A DNA stretch of 5,381 nucleotides from Pseudonocardia sp. (GCA_030453005.1 JAKDLE010000250.1:1-5381); one strand, 5' to 3'. Counted from the stretch's first letter, positions 1 to 5,381 are shown. The notes: generated from the letters alone by a model not told the origin. Program-made: numbers and translations.

Positions 1-125
1 AGGAAGCCGTCACCGCCTCGACGGCATGACATGACCGCTACCTGCGCCTGGGGCGGGTACTGGCCTGTCGCTCGCGGCACGGCTGATCCAGCATGTCCCC
101 GGCGCCCCATCGGCTGGAGGTAGTC

Positions 126-695
126 GTGTCCATCTCAGTGCTCGGTATGTCGGTGTCGCTCGACGGGTTCATCGCCGGACCCGACGACTTCCTCGGTGGC
201 GACGACGGCCAGCGGCTGCACAGCTGGTTCACCCGGGACGGGGGGTTCGTCCCCCCGACCGGGCCTGCCGGGGGCCTGGTCGCGGAATGGGCTGCGGCGG
301 GCGCGGTCGTCACGGGTCGGCGGACCGCCGAGCTGATGGACCACTGGGGCGGCGACCACGGTGGGGCCCCGATCTTCGTGGTCAGCCACCGTCCGCCCGG
401 TCCGGCCGCCCGCTGGGGCTATCCGGATGTGCACTACCTGACGGGGGTCGCCGACGCGATGAAGCAGGCGAAGGCGGCGGCCGGGGACCGTCATGTCGAG
501 GTACGCGGCGGCTACATCGGGGCGCGCGCCATCGAGGCCGGGGTGCTCGACGAGATCCAGATACACCAGGTCCCGGTGCTGCTCGGCCGCGGCAGGCGGC
601 TGTTCGAGGAACTGTCCGCACCCGTCGAGCTGGACATCGTGCGGGTGATCGACACCCCCGACGCGACCCACATCCGGTACCGCGTCCGCCGCTGA
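126..695 (+). CDS. Dihydrofolate reductase family protein (RibD C-terminal fold)
   Basis: A 189-residue protein of the RibD_C/DHFR-like fold, presumably an NAD(P)H-dependent reductase; the substrate cannot be told from sequence. Family landmarks in order: N-terminal strand and loop LGMSVSLDGFIAGPDD (about residues 5-20), VVTGRRTAE (near 70), APIFVVSHRPP (near 90), VEVRGGYIGARAIEAGVLDEI (about 130-150, the nucleotide-binding glycine stretch), then VPVLLGRGRRLFEEL. The length is normal for a single-domain member, so it looks complete and is not a RibD deaminase fusion. An in-frame ATG lies at 93, but GTG at 126 is preferred: GGAGG sits at 116-120 with 5-nt spacing, and the extra residues from 93 do not resemble the family N-terminus. 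The gene converges on a second member of the same fold ending at 737, 41 bases away. These proteins are often annotated as dihydrofolate reductase, but a role in folate metabolism is unlikely to be its main one. Confidence 0.9.
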   Translation: MSISVLGMSVSLDGFIAGPDDFLGGDDGQRLHSWFTRDGGFVPPTGPAGGLVAEWAAAGAVVTGRRTAELMDHWGGDHGGAPIFVVSHRPPGPAARWGYPDVHYLTGVADAMKQAKAAAGDRHVEVRGGYIGARAIEAGVLDEIQIHQVPVLLGRGRRLFEELSAPVELDIVRVIDTPDATHIRYRVRR

Positions 696-736
696 TCCGT
701 GGCGGCAAGCCCGAGCAACCAGGCAGGCCCGAGGAC

Positions 737-1228
737 CTATCGGCCCCGCAGCGCCAGCACGACTACGCCGGAGTCCAGCACGGTGGTGCCTGCGGGGGTG
801 AAGACGGCGGTGAGATCCGCGCGGTGCAGCAGGTCCTGCCGGTTGCCGCCGACGAGCACGGGATGGATCCACAGGTGCAGCTCGTCGAGCAGGCCGTGCG
901 CGGTGAGCGTGCGGGCGATGGGACCGAAGCCGTGCATGAGGACGTCGCCGCCGGGTGCGGCGCGCAGGGCCCGCACGGCGTCGACGAGGTCGCCGTCGAG
1001 CACGCAGGCCCCGGACCAGGCGGCGGGGCAACCGCCGAACCCCTCGGGGACGACCTCGTGGGCGGGTGCGCGGTAGAGGCTGCTCGGTTCCACGCGGCGT
1101 CTGTCGTCGACCGACGGGGGAGACGCCTGCGATCCGGTGCCGGGGACGTCGGAGCGGCCGTGGCTGCGGCGGTTCGTCGCGATGCGCCGGCAGCAGGCCT
1201 CGACCAGGATGATGGAGTGCACGGGCAT
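737..1228 (-). CDS. Dihydrofolate reductase family protein with atypical N-terminus (probable truncation)
   Basis: A 163-residue reading frame whose C-terminal half, about residues 74-161, clearly belongs to the RibD_C/DHFR-like family: CVLDGDLVDAVRALRA, then GGDVLMHGFGPIARTL (nucleotide-binding stretch), LLDELHLWIHPVLVGGN, and a final strand ending VVVLALRG. Intact members carry about 80-100 further N-terminal residues with a TLDG-type motif and a GRRTYE-type motif. Neither is present: residues 1-70 are Arg/Ser/Pro-rich and resemble nothing I know, and the other two frames of 1080-1228 do not supply the missing part. The start is nevertheless strong: ATG at 1228 has GGAGG (positions 1234-1238) at 5-nt spacing. 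It may therefore be a translated remnant in which a foreign or scrambled 5' end was joined to a reductase C-terminus. Without the N-terminal strands it probably cannot form a normal active site. It lies 227 bases downstream of the DUF1330 gene on the same strand. Confidence 0.6.
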   Translation of the reverse strand: MPVHSIILVEACCRRIATNRRSHGRSDVPGTGSQASPPSVDDRRRVEPSSLYRAPAHEVVPEGFGGCPAAWSGACVLDGDLVDAVRALRAAPGGDVLMHGFGPIARTLTAHGLLDELHLWIHPVLVGGNRQDLLHRADLTAVFTPAGTTVLDSGVVVLALRGR

Positions 1229-1325
1229 GGTTTCCTCCGGTGGGGTCCGGCCGGAGTGACCGGGTGACCTCGACGACCGTGCCGGCCGGCGGGCCGGTGG
1301 GGCAGAGATCGATGTCCGCGGCGCG

Positions 1326-1343
1326 CGATGACGAACGTCATCG
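1326..1343. promoter_or_regulatory. Perfect 18-bp palindrome, probable operator
   Basis: CGATGACG-AA-CGTCATCG: two perfect 8-bp arms around a 2-nt centre. It lies in the otherwise gene-free space between the DUF1330 stop (1456) and the ATG of the second reductase (1228), about 100 bases upstream of that start. This size and symmetry fit a dimeric repressor of the TetR, MarR or GntR type. I could not place convincing -35 and -10 boxes around it. The binding protein is unknown. The flanking CGAT/ATCG resembles the ends of the TetR-linked palindrome at 3326-3343, but the two are not the same site. Confidence 0.5.
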
Positions 1344-1455
1344 GTGCCGGGCCACCGCGGAACGTCGACGAGGACGACGTCGGCGTGTTGCCGACCATGC
1401 GCCGAACATCAGACCGGACTGCGCGTCACTCGGGGCCTCGGAGGTCGTCGACCTG

Positions 1456-1803
1456 TCACCGCGATGCCGAGTCGCCTCGTATCGCCTTCGCGGTGTCGTT
1501 GGGGTCGTAGTCCTCGGGAACGCCCGGGACGAGGATGATGTCGCCATGGCTGTGTCGGGAGCGCAGGGGTGCGATCTCCCGGTAGGCGGGTGACTCCCAC
1601 CAGGTTCGCGCCTCGTCGATCCCGGGAAAGCCGATGATCACGACGTGTCCGGCCCAGGCGCCCTCCTTCACCTCGGGCGTCGCGCCGTGGACGAGGAAGC
1701 GGCCGCCGAAGGGCTCGAACGTGGCGGTGATGCGCTCGATGTAGTCGGCGATCTCCGGGTGCGGGTCGACGTCGTGCAGGTGGGCGATGGCGTAGGCGGT
1801 CAC
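1456..1803 (-). CDS. DUF1330 domain protein
   Basis: A 115-residue small protein of the DUF1330 family, which has a dimeric alpha/beta-barrel (ferredoxin-like) fold and no firmly established reaction. Typical features are the opening TAYAIAHLHDVDPHPEIADYIER, the central PFGGRFLVHGATPEVKEG (about residues 31-48), VVIIGFPGIDEARTWWESPAYREIAPLR (about 54-81) and the closing strand GDIILVPG. A tail of about 22 residues (to residue 115) goes beyond the usual core of roughly 95 residues. GTG at 1803 is chosen because the family normally begins right at M-TAYA and because GGAG (1809-1812) stands 5 nt upstream. An alternative is ATG at 1860, which overlaps the stop of the preceding SnoaL-like gene as ATGA and would add 19 residues (MTRAADPH...) unlike the family. 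Either way the two genes appear translationally linked. This is the only - strand gene here that reads as intact and full length. Confidence 0.85.
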   Translation of the reverse strand: MTAYAIAHLHDVDPHPEIADYIERITATFEPFGGRFLVHGATPEVKEGAWAGHVVIIGFPGIDEARTWWESPAYREIAPLRSRHSHGDIILVPGVPEDYDPNDTAKAIRGDSASR

Positions 1804-1856
1804 CGGGGCTCCGATCTGTCGAGCGGCTCTGTGCGGGTGTGGGTCGGCCGCACGTG

Positions 1857-2099
1857 TCATCCCGGGACCCGGCCGAGGAAGCCGCGCACGTCGTGGATCC
1901 GGCCGCCCTGGTCGAGAACCGCGACGTCGAAGCCGATGACGATTGGTTCGCCGCCGACCGGACCGAGCCCCCCACTGGAACCGGAGCTGGTCGTGGTCGG
2001 AGTCGACTTCGCCGACGGGGGAGAGTTCCAGGTGCCCAGGTAGGCCTGCACGACCTCCCGGGCGGTGCTGCCGGTCGTGGTGCTGCTGTCGGTTGTCAT
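1857..2099 (-). pseudogene. Damaged SnoaL/NTF2-like protein
   Basis: The remains of a small nuclear-transport-factor-2-like (SnoaL fold) protein, read in three pieces. ATG at 2099, behind a GGGAGA-type binding site, gives MTTDSSTTTGSTAREVVQAYLGTWN, the usual first helix (2099-2025). The next recognisable piece is one frame away (about 2028-1972): PVGEVDSDHDQLRFQW, the strand that follows the family's mid-section. After a run of six G (1968-1973 on the + strand shown as C) the first frame resumes with GLGPVGGEPIVIGFDVAVLDQGGRIHDVRGFLGRVPG to the TGA at 1857. Compared with intact relatives of about 125-140 residues, roughly 50-60 residues between the first helix and PVGEVD are absent, and the G run carries one base too many (or two too few). 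A continuous but shuffled 80-residue reading frame exists from 2099, but it is unlikely to fold. The stop overlaps an ATG (ATGA) leading into the DUF1330 gene. Confidence 0.75.
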
Positions 2100-2189
2100 G
2101 GGTCTCTCCCTCGGTTGCCTCGGTCTCGATGTCGGACACGACTCTGGTCGAGTGCGAGCACCGTGGCGATTACCTCCGACGTCATGGTC

Positions 2190-2219
2190 CAGGCGACAGG
2201 CGTGGCGGTGCGTCGCCTG
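2190..2219. promoter_or_regulatory. Inverted repeat between hydrolase stop and SnoaL-like start
   Basis: CAGGCGAC (2190-2197) and GTCGCCTG (2212-2219) are perfect 8-bp arms separated by 14 nt. The element is 47 bases past the hydrolase stop and about 90 bases before the SnoaL-like start, both on the - strand. It could be the hydrolase's transcript-ending hairpin, though there is no U run, or a control site for the SnoaL-DUF1330 pair. The sequence does not decide between these. Confidence 0.3.
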
Positions 2220-2265
2220 AGCCGGCTGGAGCTGTCGAACCCGGCCGGGGTCAGCACGCGACACG

Positions 2266-3287
2266 TCAGCTTCGTGGAGAACGCGCGCTTCTCGAGCCCC
2301 CGACTCTGTTGGTTCCCCCGGTGAGCGACGCGAAGCGGGCGATGGCGTCGGTGACGGCGTGGAATCGCAGGGAGTGGAAGAAGTCGAAGTTGTGCCCGGT
2401 TCCGGGCAGCTCCGCGTAGACGACCGGCTGCCGGGAGACCGTGCGGAGTCGCGCGGCGAACCCGCGGGCGTCCTCGGCCAGGACCAGGGTGTCCAGGGAG
2501 CCGTGGATGATCAGGAAGGGTGGGGCGTCGGGGTTGATGCAGTGCTGTGGCGAGGTCGGCCCCGGGCGCCGGTCACCGACATCGCCGTAGTAGCCGTAGA
2601 GCCCGATGACGCCGCGGACCGGGGTGCCGGACAGGGCGGCGGTCGCGGCCAGGTACGCACCCGAGGAGCCGCCTGCCACGAAGATGGTGTCGGGGCTTCC
2701 GCCGAAGCCGGGCGCGTTGGTGCGGGCCCAGGCCACGGCGGCGCGGGCGTCGGCGAGCTGGTCGTGGTAGCCGGTCCGGGACAGGCGGTAGTCGGCGCTG
2801 ACGCAGACCCAGCCCTGGGCGGCCAGCCGGTAGAGCAGCGCGTGCGCGCCGAGCATCCTGCTGCCCATCCTGAACGCGCCTCCGTGCAGGTAGACCAGCA
2901 CCGGGGCGTCGGTGCGCCGGCGGCGGCGGGACAGGTACACGTCGAGCCGGTTCCCGCGCCGGGCCGGGCCGTAGCGGCGGTTGCGGATCCGGCGCACGTC
3001 GGGTCGCCACGCGAGGATCGGCACAGCAGGATCAGCGCCAGCAGGACCACGTCCACGACGCCGACGCCGGCGACCGCCCACCACAGGGGGCTGCCCAGCT
3101 GCGGGCGGGTCAGCGTCGCGGTCGTGCCGACCAGCAGCCAGCACAGGCCCAGGATCGGTTGCTCGTTGATGAGCCACCCGAGGGCGAACTGCAGGTTGAA
3201 CGGGGTGGAGTGACGTGGCAGCGGCGGGTGCAGCGCCACCGCGGCGCACAGCCCGACGAGCAGCGCGGTGCTCAGTGCGCCGATCAT
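2266..3287 (-). pseudogene. Membrane-anchored alpha/beta hydrolase (HSL/BD-FAE-like esterase), frameshifted
   Basis: Reading from ATG 3287 (GGAGG at 3293-3297, 5-nt spacing) gives 90 residues with three hydrophobic helices (about 3-20, 42-58 and 68-88). At about 3018 the frame must slip back one base, after which 250 residues of hydrolase follow to TGA 2266. Joined, this is a natural 340-residue protein. The catalytic parts are all present: oxyanion motif HGGAF (His135), nucleophile elbow GGSSG (Ser208), acid in HGSLDTL (Asp266) and base in GTGHNF (His299). This is the serine esterase/lipase type with an N-terminal membrane anchor, probably acting on acyl or acetyl esters at the cytoplasmic membrane; the substrate is unknown. 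The junction is not a classical slippery heptamer, so a lost base or sequence error is more likely than programmed frameshifting. The gene is transcribed away from the TetR gene and probably controlled by it. If the shift is an error, this is an ordinary functional CDS. Confidence 0.8.
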
Positions 3288-3308
3288 CGGTCCCTCCCCG
3301 GTTTCGAG

Positions 3309-3347
3309 CACTACGATCGTCGTCAACGATAGACTACTATCGTAGTG
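3309..3347. promoter_or_regulatory. Nested inverted repeats, probable TetR operator in divergent promoter region
   Basis: The 77-base gap between the divergent hydrolase and TetR genes has two nested perfect inverted repeats. The inner one, ACGATAG-ACTA-CTATCGT (3326-3343, 7-bp arms, 4-nt centre), is an 18-bp palindrome of typical TetR-operator size. The outer one pairs CACTACGAT (3309-3317) with ATCGTAGTG (3339-3347). ACGATCGT at 3313-3320 is itself palindromic and repeats the half-site, so two dimers could bind side by side. On the - strand, TTGACG (3326-3321) is a plausible -35 for the hydrolase, but no good -10 follows it. Location and symmetry suggest that the adjacent regulator represses both genes from here. 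Confidence 0.7.
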
Positions 3348-3364
3348 GATGCACGGAGGTTCGG

Positions 3365-3922
3365 ATGTCCAGACGAGGCGACATCGCGCAGGCGGCGATG
3401 GAACTGGTCGCCGAGGGCGGGGGCCACGCGCTGACCCACCGCCGGATCGACCGGCGGCTCGACCTGCCGGAGGGAACGACGTCGAACCATGCGCGCACCC
3501 GCCGCGATCTCATGCTGATGGTGGTCCAAAAGGTCGCCGACATCGCGTACCTGCGCGCGCCCGACGCGCCGCTGCCACGCACGATCGCGGAGGCCGTCGC
3601 GCAGCTGACCGCGGCGTTCGAGGACGTCGTGGCCCGCGGCGTCGACACGCGCGCGCGGATGGCGCTGACCATCGACTGCCTCCACGACCCCGAACTGCAT
3701 GCCCTGCTCACCACCGACTCGCCGGTCCGCGCCACCGTGCTCGAGCAGGCCCGGCGGCTGCTCGACGGGCTGGGGGTACCCGACAGCCGGGAACGCGCCG
3801 TCGACCTCGTCGGCATCATGAACGGCCTGTTCTACGACCGGCTGGTCGGCAACGGCGTACACGGCACGCCCGTCGACGCGGGCGCGGTGCTGACGGCCTG
3901 GCTCACCGGGGTGAGCACCTGA
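3365..3922 (+). CDS. TetR/AcrR-family transcriptional regulator
   Basis: A 185-residue regulator. The N-terminal 55 residues form the TetR DNA-binding domain: DIAQAAMELVAEGGGHALTH (helix 1 and turn), then the helix-turn-helix RRIDRRLDLPEGTTSNHARTRRDLM (about residues 26-50). The GTTSN-x-x-RTR-x-x-L signature is typical of actinobacterial TetR proteins, here with His-Ala in place of the more usual aromatic pair. The remainder is the variable, helical ligand-binding and dimerisation domain, ending in a helix with DLVGIMNGLFYDRLV. The ligand cannot be predicted. ATG 3365 is chosen because GGAGG (3355-3359) stands 5 nt upstream; the open frame extends further upstream only through the operator region. 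Length is slightly short but within the family range. It is divergent from the hydrolase gene across a 77-base operator-like region, so autorepression and control of the hydrolase are expected. It appears intact, unlike its neighbours on both sides. Confidence 0.93.
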   Translation: MSRRGDIAQAAMELVAEGGGHALTHRRIDRRLDLPEGTTSNHARTRRDLMLMVVQKVADIAYLRAPDAPLPRTIAEAVAQLTAAFEDVVARGVDTRARMALTIDCLHDPELHALLTTDSPVRATVLEQARRLLDGLGVPDSRERAVDLVGIMNGLFYDRLVGNGVHGTPVDAGAVLTAWLTGVST

Positions 3923-3986
3923 GGTTTCGGGCCCCTGTGAGGCACTCCGCAACCCGGTGGTCGTCGCGGGGTCAGCGGGCCCAGCC

Positions 3987-4006
3987 CGGCCGCCCCTCGA
4001 CGGCCG
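3987..4006 (+). terminator. Possible weak stem-loop after TetR gene
   Basis: CGGCCG (3987-3992) and CGGCCG (4001-4006) can pair around an 8-nt loop, 65 bases after the TetR stop. There is no U run and each arm is itself palindromic, so this may be chance in GC-rich DNA. The rest of the 209-base gap between the TetR stop and the M23 start shows no gene. Confidence 0.18.
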
Positions 4007-4083
4007 CGATCGATGGGTCGCCAACTCGTGGGCCCCGGTCGGCGCGTCCGCGCTCCAGCCTGTGCTCGACACCGTCGCTTCTT

Positions 4084-4098
4084 GTACGTTCGACGTAC
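4084..4098. promoter_or_regulatory. Short palindrome upstream of the M23 gene
   Basis: GTACGT-TCG-ACGTAC: perfect 6-bp arms with a 3-nt centre, 34-48 bases before the GTG start of the M23 gene, in a slightly less GC-rich patch. The position suits a promoter-overlapping operator. It does not match the known actinobacterial LexA box, and the binding protein is unknown. Confidence 0.35.
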
Positions 4099-4131
4099 TC
4101 GATCACGCTGGCCGCAGAGGGGGTTCGATCC

Positions 4132-4822
4132 GTGAACGGGAGCGCAGGCCGCGGTATCGACCCCGGGCCGAGGTGGGCCGTGCTGGCGGCCCGCGTCCGG
4201 GTGCCGATGCTCGTCCTGGGTGTGGCGCTCATTGTGGTGGCGTCGTTGCTGCCCACGACCACGGTCGTGCTCCCCGTCGCGTTCGCGCTACTGGCGATCG
4301 GCTACGCCTGCTATCTGCGGGTGGGCACGGTGACCGCGGAGCCGAGGACGGTCGCACCACCCGTCCGGGGCAGATGGGTGCCGATCAACAGCCCTGCCGA
4401 CAAGGTCCCGAGCCACGGCCTGCACGCCTACGGTCAGACATACGCGATCGACCTGGTGCACCAGCCCGAGGGCGAATGGAAGCCCGAGCTGGGGTGGCGC
4501 GGGCCGCACACCCGCCCACCGGAGCGCTACCCCGGGTTCGGCGTGCCCGTGCTGGCACCTACGCCGCCGTCGCGCACCGGCGTCGGGGCTCGGTCCCCGT
4601 GACGGTGGGGATCACGTCACGCGTGGCGAGAAGGTCGGGGAATGCGGCAACTCGGGCAACACCAGCGAGCCGCACGTGCACTTCCAGCTGATGGACCGGC
4701 CGGGCATCCTGCGGGCGGCCGGTCTCCCGTTCCGGTTCGTCGGGGCCGAGTCGGACGACGGTGCCCAGGTCGACCTGCCCAGGAACGGGCGCGCCTTCCA
4801 CGCGTGCCCGTCCGAGAGATGA
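4132..4822 (+). pseudogene. Membrane-anchored M23 family metallopeptidase, internally deleted and frameshifted
   Basis: The remains of a LytM/M23-type peptidase, a zinc enzyme that usually cuts peptidoglycan cross-links. From GTG 4132 (AGAGGGGG upstream) the first 143 residues are well formed: two membrane helices (about 23-40 and 44-62), a short linker, then the start of the M23 fold with PSHGLHAYGQTYAIDLV, holding the first metal ligands His95 and Asp107, up to GFGVPVLAP (4560). The frame then jumps to YAAVAHRRRGSVPVTVG (4560-4610) and again, at a G4 run (4607-4610, one G short), to DHVTRGEKVGECGNSGNTSEPHVHFQL with the closing HxH zinc motif, ending at TGA 4822. Relatives have about 45-50 more residues between VPVLAP and the DGTYAAVAH strand, including the GNHV strand. 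Those are missing here. Both ends of the active site survive, but no single frame encodes them, so the gene is most likely inactive unless the sequence is wrong. The GTG start is preferred over an internal ATG at 4207, which would remove the first helix. Confidence 0.75.
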
Positions 4823-5229
4823 CAGGTCCGTACCCGTTCTGCGGCGGGGCGGAGCGCGGCGCGGACGCACTGTCGATGAGGTGGTCGTCATCGAGGTCGC
4901 CGGGTGTGAAGGTCGAGCCCGGCGTAGTGAGCCTCGCTCCCCGTATAGCTCCCTGTAGCCCGTCGGTCAGAGCCGATCAAGGCACTGATCTGGTGCCCCC
5001 AACTTGGCATTTTGCGAACCCGAATGTGCAGGTCAGCGGCGTGCGATTCGCTGTGAGGGCTGCTCACGCCAAGGTCAGGCGCGGCGGATACCGAGCGCAG
5101 TTCCCGGGTGGCGCTGACCGCGCGTGGGTACGATCACCTCCCCCCGTGCCAGCATCAAGATCGAGTTTGGCCGCAACGCGACCACCCATGGGGCAGGCGA
5201 CGTGCTTCACGCGGTGACAGGATCGCAAC
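4823..5229. other. 407-base stretch with no recognisable gene
   Basis: Open frames cross this stretch but their translations look like GC-driven noise on both strands. Parts (about 4930-5050 and 5150-5250) are less GC-rich than the rest of the window, as expected for a promoter region or a transition into acquired DNA. Two overlapping hairpins that exclude each other can form at 4975-4997. A tRNA-T-arm-like string occurs at 5124-5138, without the rest of a tRNA. I see no transposase, terminal repeat or CRISPR repeat. Confidence 0.5.
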
Positions 5230-5381
5230 ATGCACGGCGCAGACATCGATTGGGAGCGGATCCGCCCCTACGGGCGGCCGGCGAGCAGATCGAACGCCTT
5301 CGAGGAGCTGTCGTCGACCCTCATCCGCCGTGGCGCGGTCGAGTGGCCGGTCGGTACGCAGTTCCAGCGGTTCGGCAACCC
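5230..5381 (+). CDS. N-terminus of a probable restriction-endonuclease-like/defence protein (cut by window edge)
   Basis: Fifty codons are visible, open to the right edge. ATG 5230 has CAGGA (5218-5222) 7 nt upstream, an acceptable binding site. The start reads IDWERIRPYGRPASRSNAFEEL (residues 6-27), then a 23-residue stretch ending FQRFGNP. From memory of the family, an opening of the form (I/D)W-x-x-I/V-R-(x)n-G-S-R-x-x-A-FEEL, followed by RFGNPDGG-type sequence, is typical of large multidomain proteins. Those proteins have an N-terminal PD-(D/E)XK nuclease-like domain (Mrr/Cap4-like), often fused to STAND or other ATPase modules in anti-phage defence loci. The catalytic Asp and (D/E)xK residues would lie just beyond the edge, so the nuclease assignment is inference. 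No function can be fixed from 50 residues. The less GC-rich leader and the decayed genes to the left are consistent with an accessory island beginning here. Confidence 0.5.
   Translation, partial: MHGADIDWERIRPYGRPASRSNAFEELSSTLIRRGAVEWPVGTQFQRFGN

Noticed and set aside
3..29. Possible 3' end of an upstream + strand gene (EAVTASTA, stop at 27-29) with a GCCGTC/GACGGC stem-loop at 6-25
   Set aside because: Only eight codons are visible and the hairpin has no U run; too little to call.
135..1031. Long Arg/Pro-rich - strand frame opposite the first reductase
   Set aside because: Composition is typical of an antisense shadow in high-GC DNA, with no family features or good start, and it overlaps two recognised genes.
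287..1267. Long + strand frame of 326 residues
   Set aside because: It is an out-of-frame shadow of the first reductase and antisense to the second; Gly/Arg-rich noise.
2359..3213. Long + strand frame of 284 residues opposite the hydrolase
   Set aside because: Val/Gly-rich antisense translation; the - strand carries the full catalytic motif set.
3349..4131. Upstream extension of the M23 reading frame through the TetR gene
   Set aside because: This part is an out-of-frame translation of TetR; the peptidase family starts near the GTG at 4132.
4110..4135. GGGGGTTCGATCC looks like a tRNA T-arm
   Set aside because: The 3' side (GTGAACGGG) does not close the stem and is the start of the M23 gene.
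5124..5138. GTGGGTACGATCACC resembles a tRNA or tmRNA T-arm and could be an attachment-site scar
   Set aside because: The flanking stems do not pair, the loop lacks the TTCGA core, and no acceptor, anticodon or D arm can be found.
4642..5217. + strand frame of 191 residues overlapping the M23 3' end
   Set aside because: It begins inside the recognised M23 C-terminal segment in another frame, and the rest shows no domain-like pattern.

Overview
This window is very GC-rich. It has actinomycete-style genes with strong GGAGG ribosome binding sites, frequent GTG starts, and protein families common in Actinomycetota: RibD_C-type reductases, a DUF1330 protein, a SnoaL/NTF2-like protein, a TetR regulator, a membrane-anchored alpha/beta hydrolase and a membrane M23 peptidase. 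A Pseudonocardiales-like host would fit, but that is only a guess and nothing here fixes the genus.

Layout, left to right. A complete dihydrofolate-reductase-like protein (RibD C-terminal fold) is on the + strand at 126-695. It converges on a second member of the same fold family on the - strand (737-1228), where only the C-terminal half is recognisable. Upstream of that second gene is a 227-base gap holding a perfect 18-bp palindrome (1326-1343). Further up the - strand are an intact DUF1330 protein (1456-1803) and, directly in front of it, a damaged SnoaL-like gene (1857-2099). Next is a - strand alpha/beta hydrolase with three N-terminal membrane helices (2266-3287), split by one frameshift. 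It is transcribed away from a + strand TetR-family regulator (3365-3922). The 77-base space between them carries nested inverted repeats that look like the regulator's operator. Then comes a broken membrane M23 metallopeptidase (4132-4822), about 400 bases with no recognisable gene, and the first 50 codons of a gene that runs off the right edge (5230-5381).

Two themes stand out. First, three of the seven recognisable complete loci are broken in a way that can be reconstructed by reading across frames. The hydrolase has one apparent single-base loss. The SnoaL gene has an internal deletion plus a shift in a G6 run. The M23 gene has an internal deletion plus a shift in a G4 run. A fourth locus, the second reductase, lacks its family N-terminus. 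This is either a cluster of decaying genes or poor underlying sequence; the window alone cannot decide, but short shared sequences at both deletion points favour real deletions or recombination-like joins. Second, the partial gene at the right edge starts like large proteins with an N-terminal restriction-endonuclease-like domain found in anti-phage defence loci. If there is a notable system here, it most likely lies to the right of the window.

Functionally, the TetR protein probably represses itself and the hydrolase. The - strand SnoaL-DUF1330 pair looks like a translationally linked unit of small accessory metabolic proteins. No joint pathway can be inferred with confidence.
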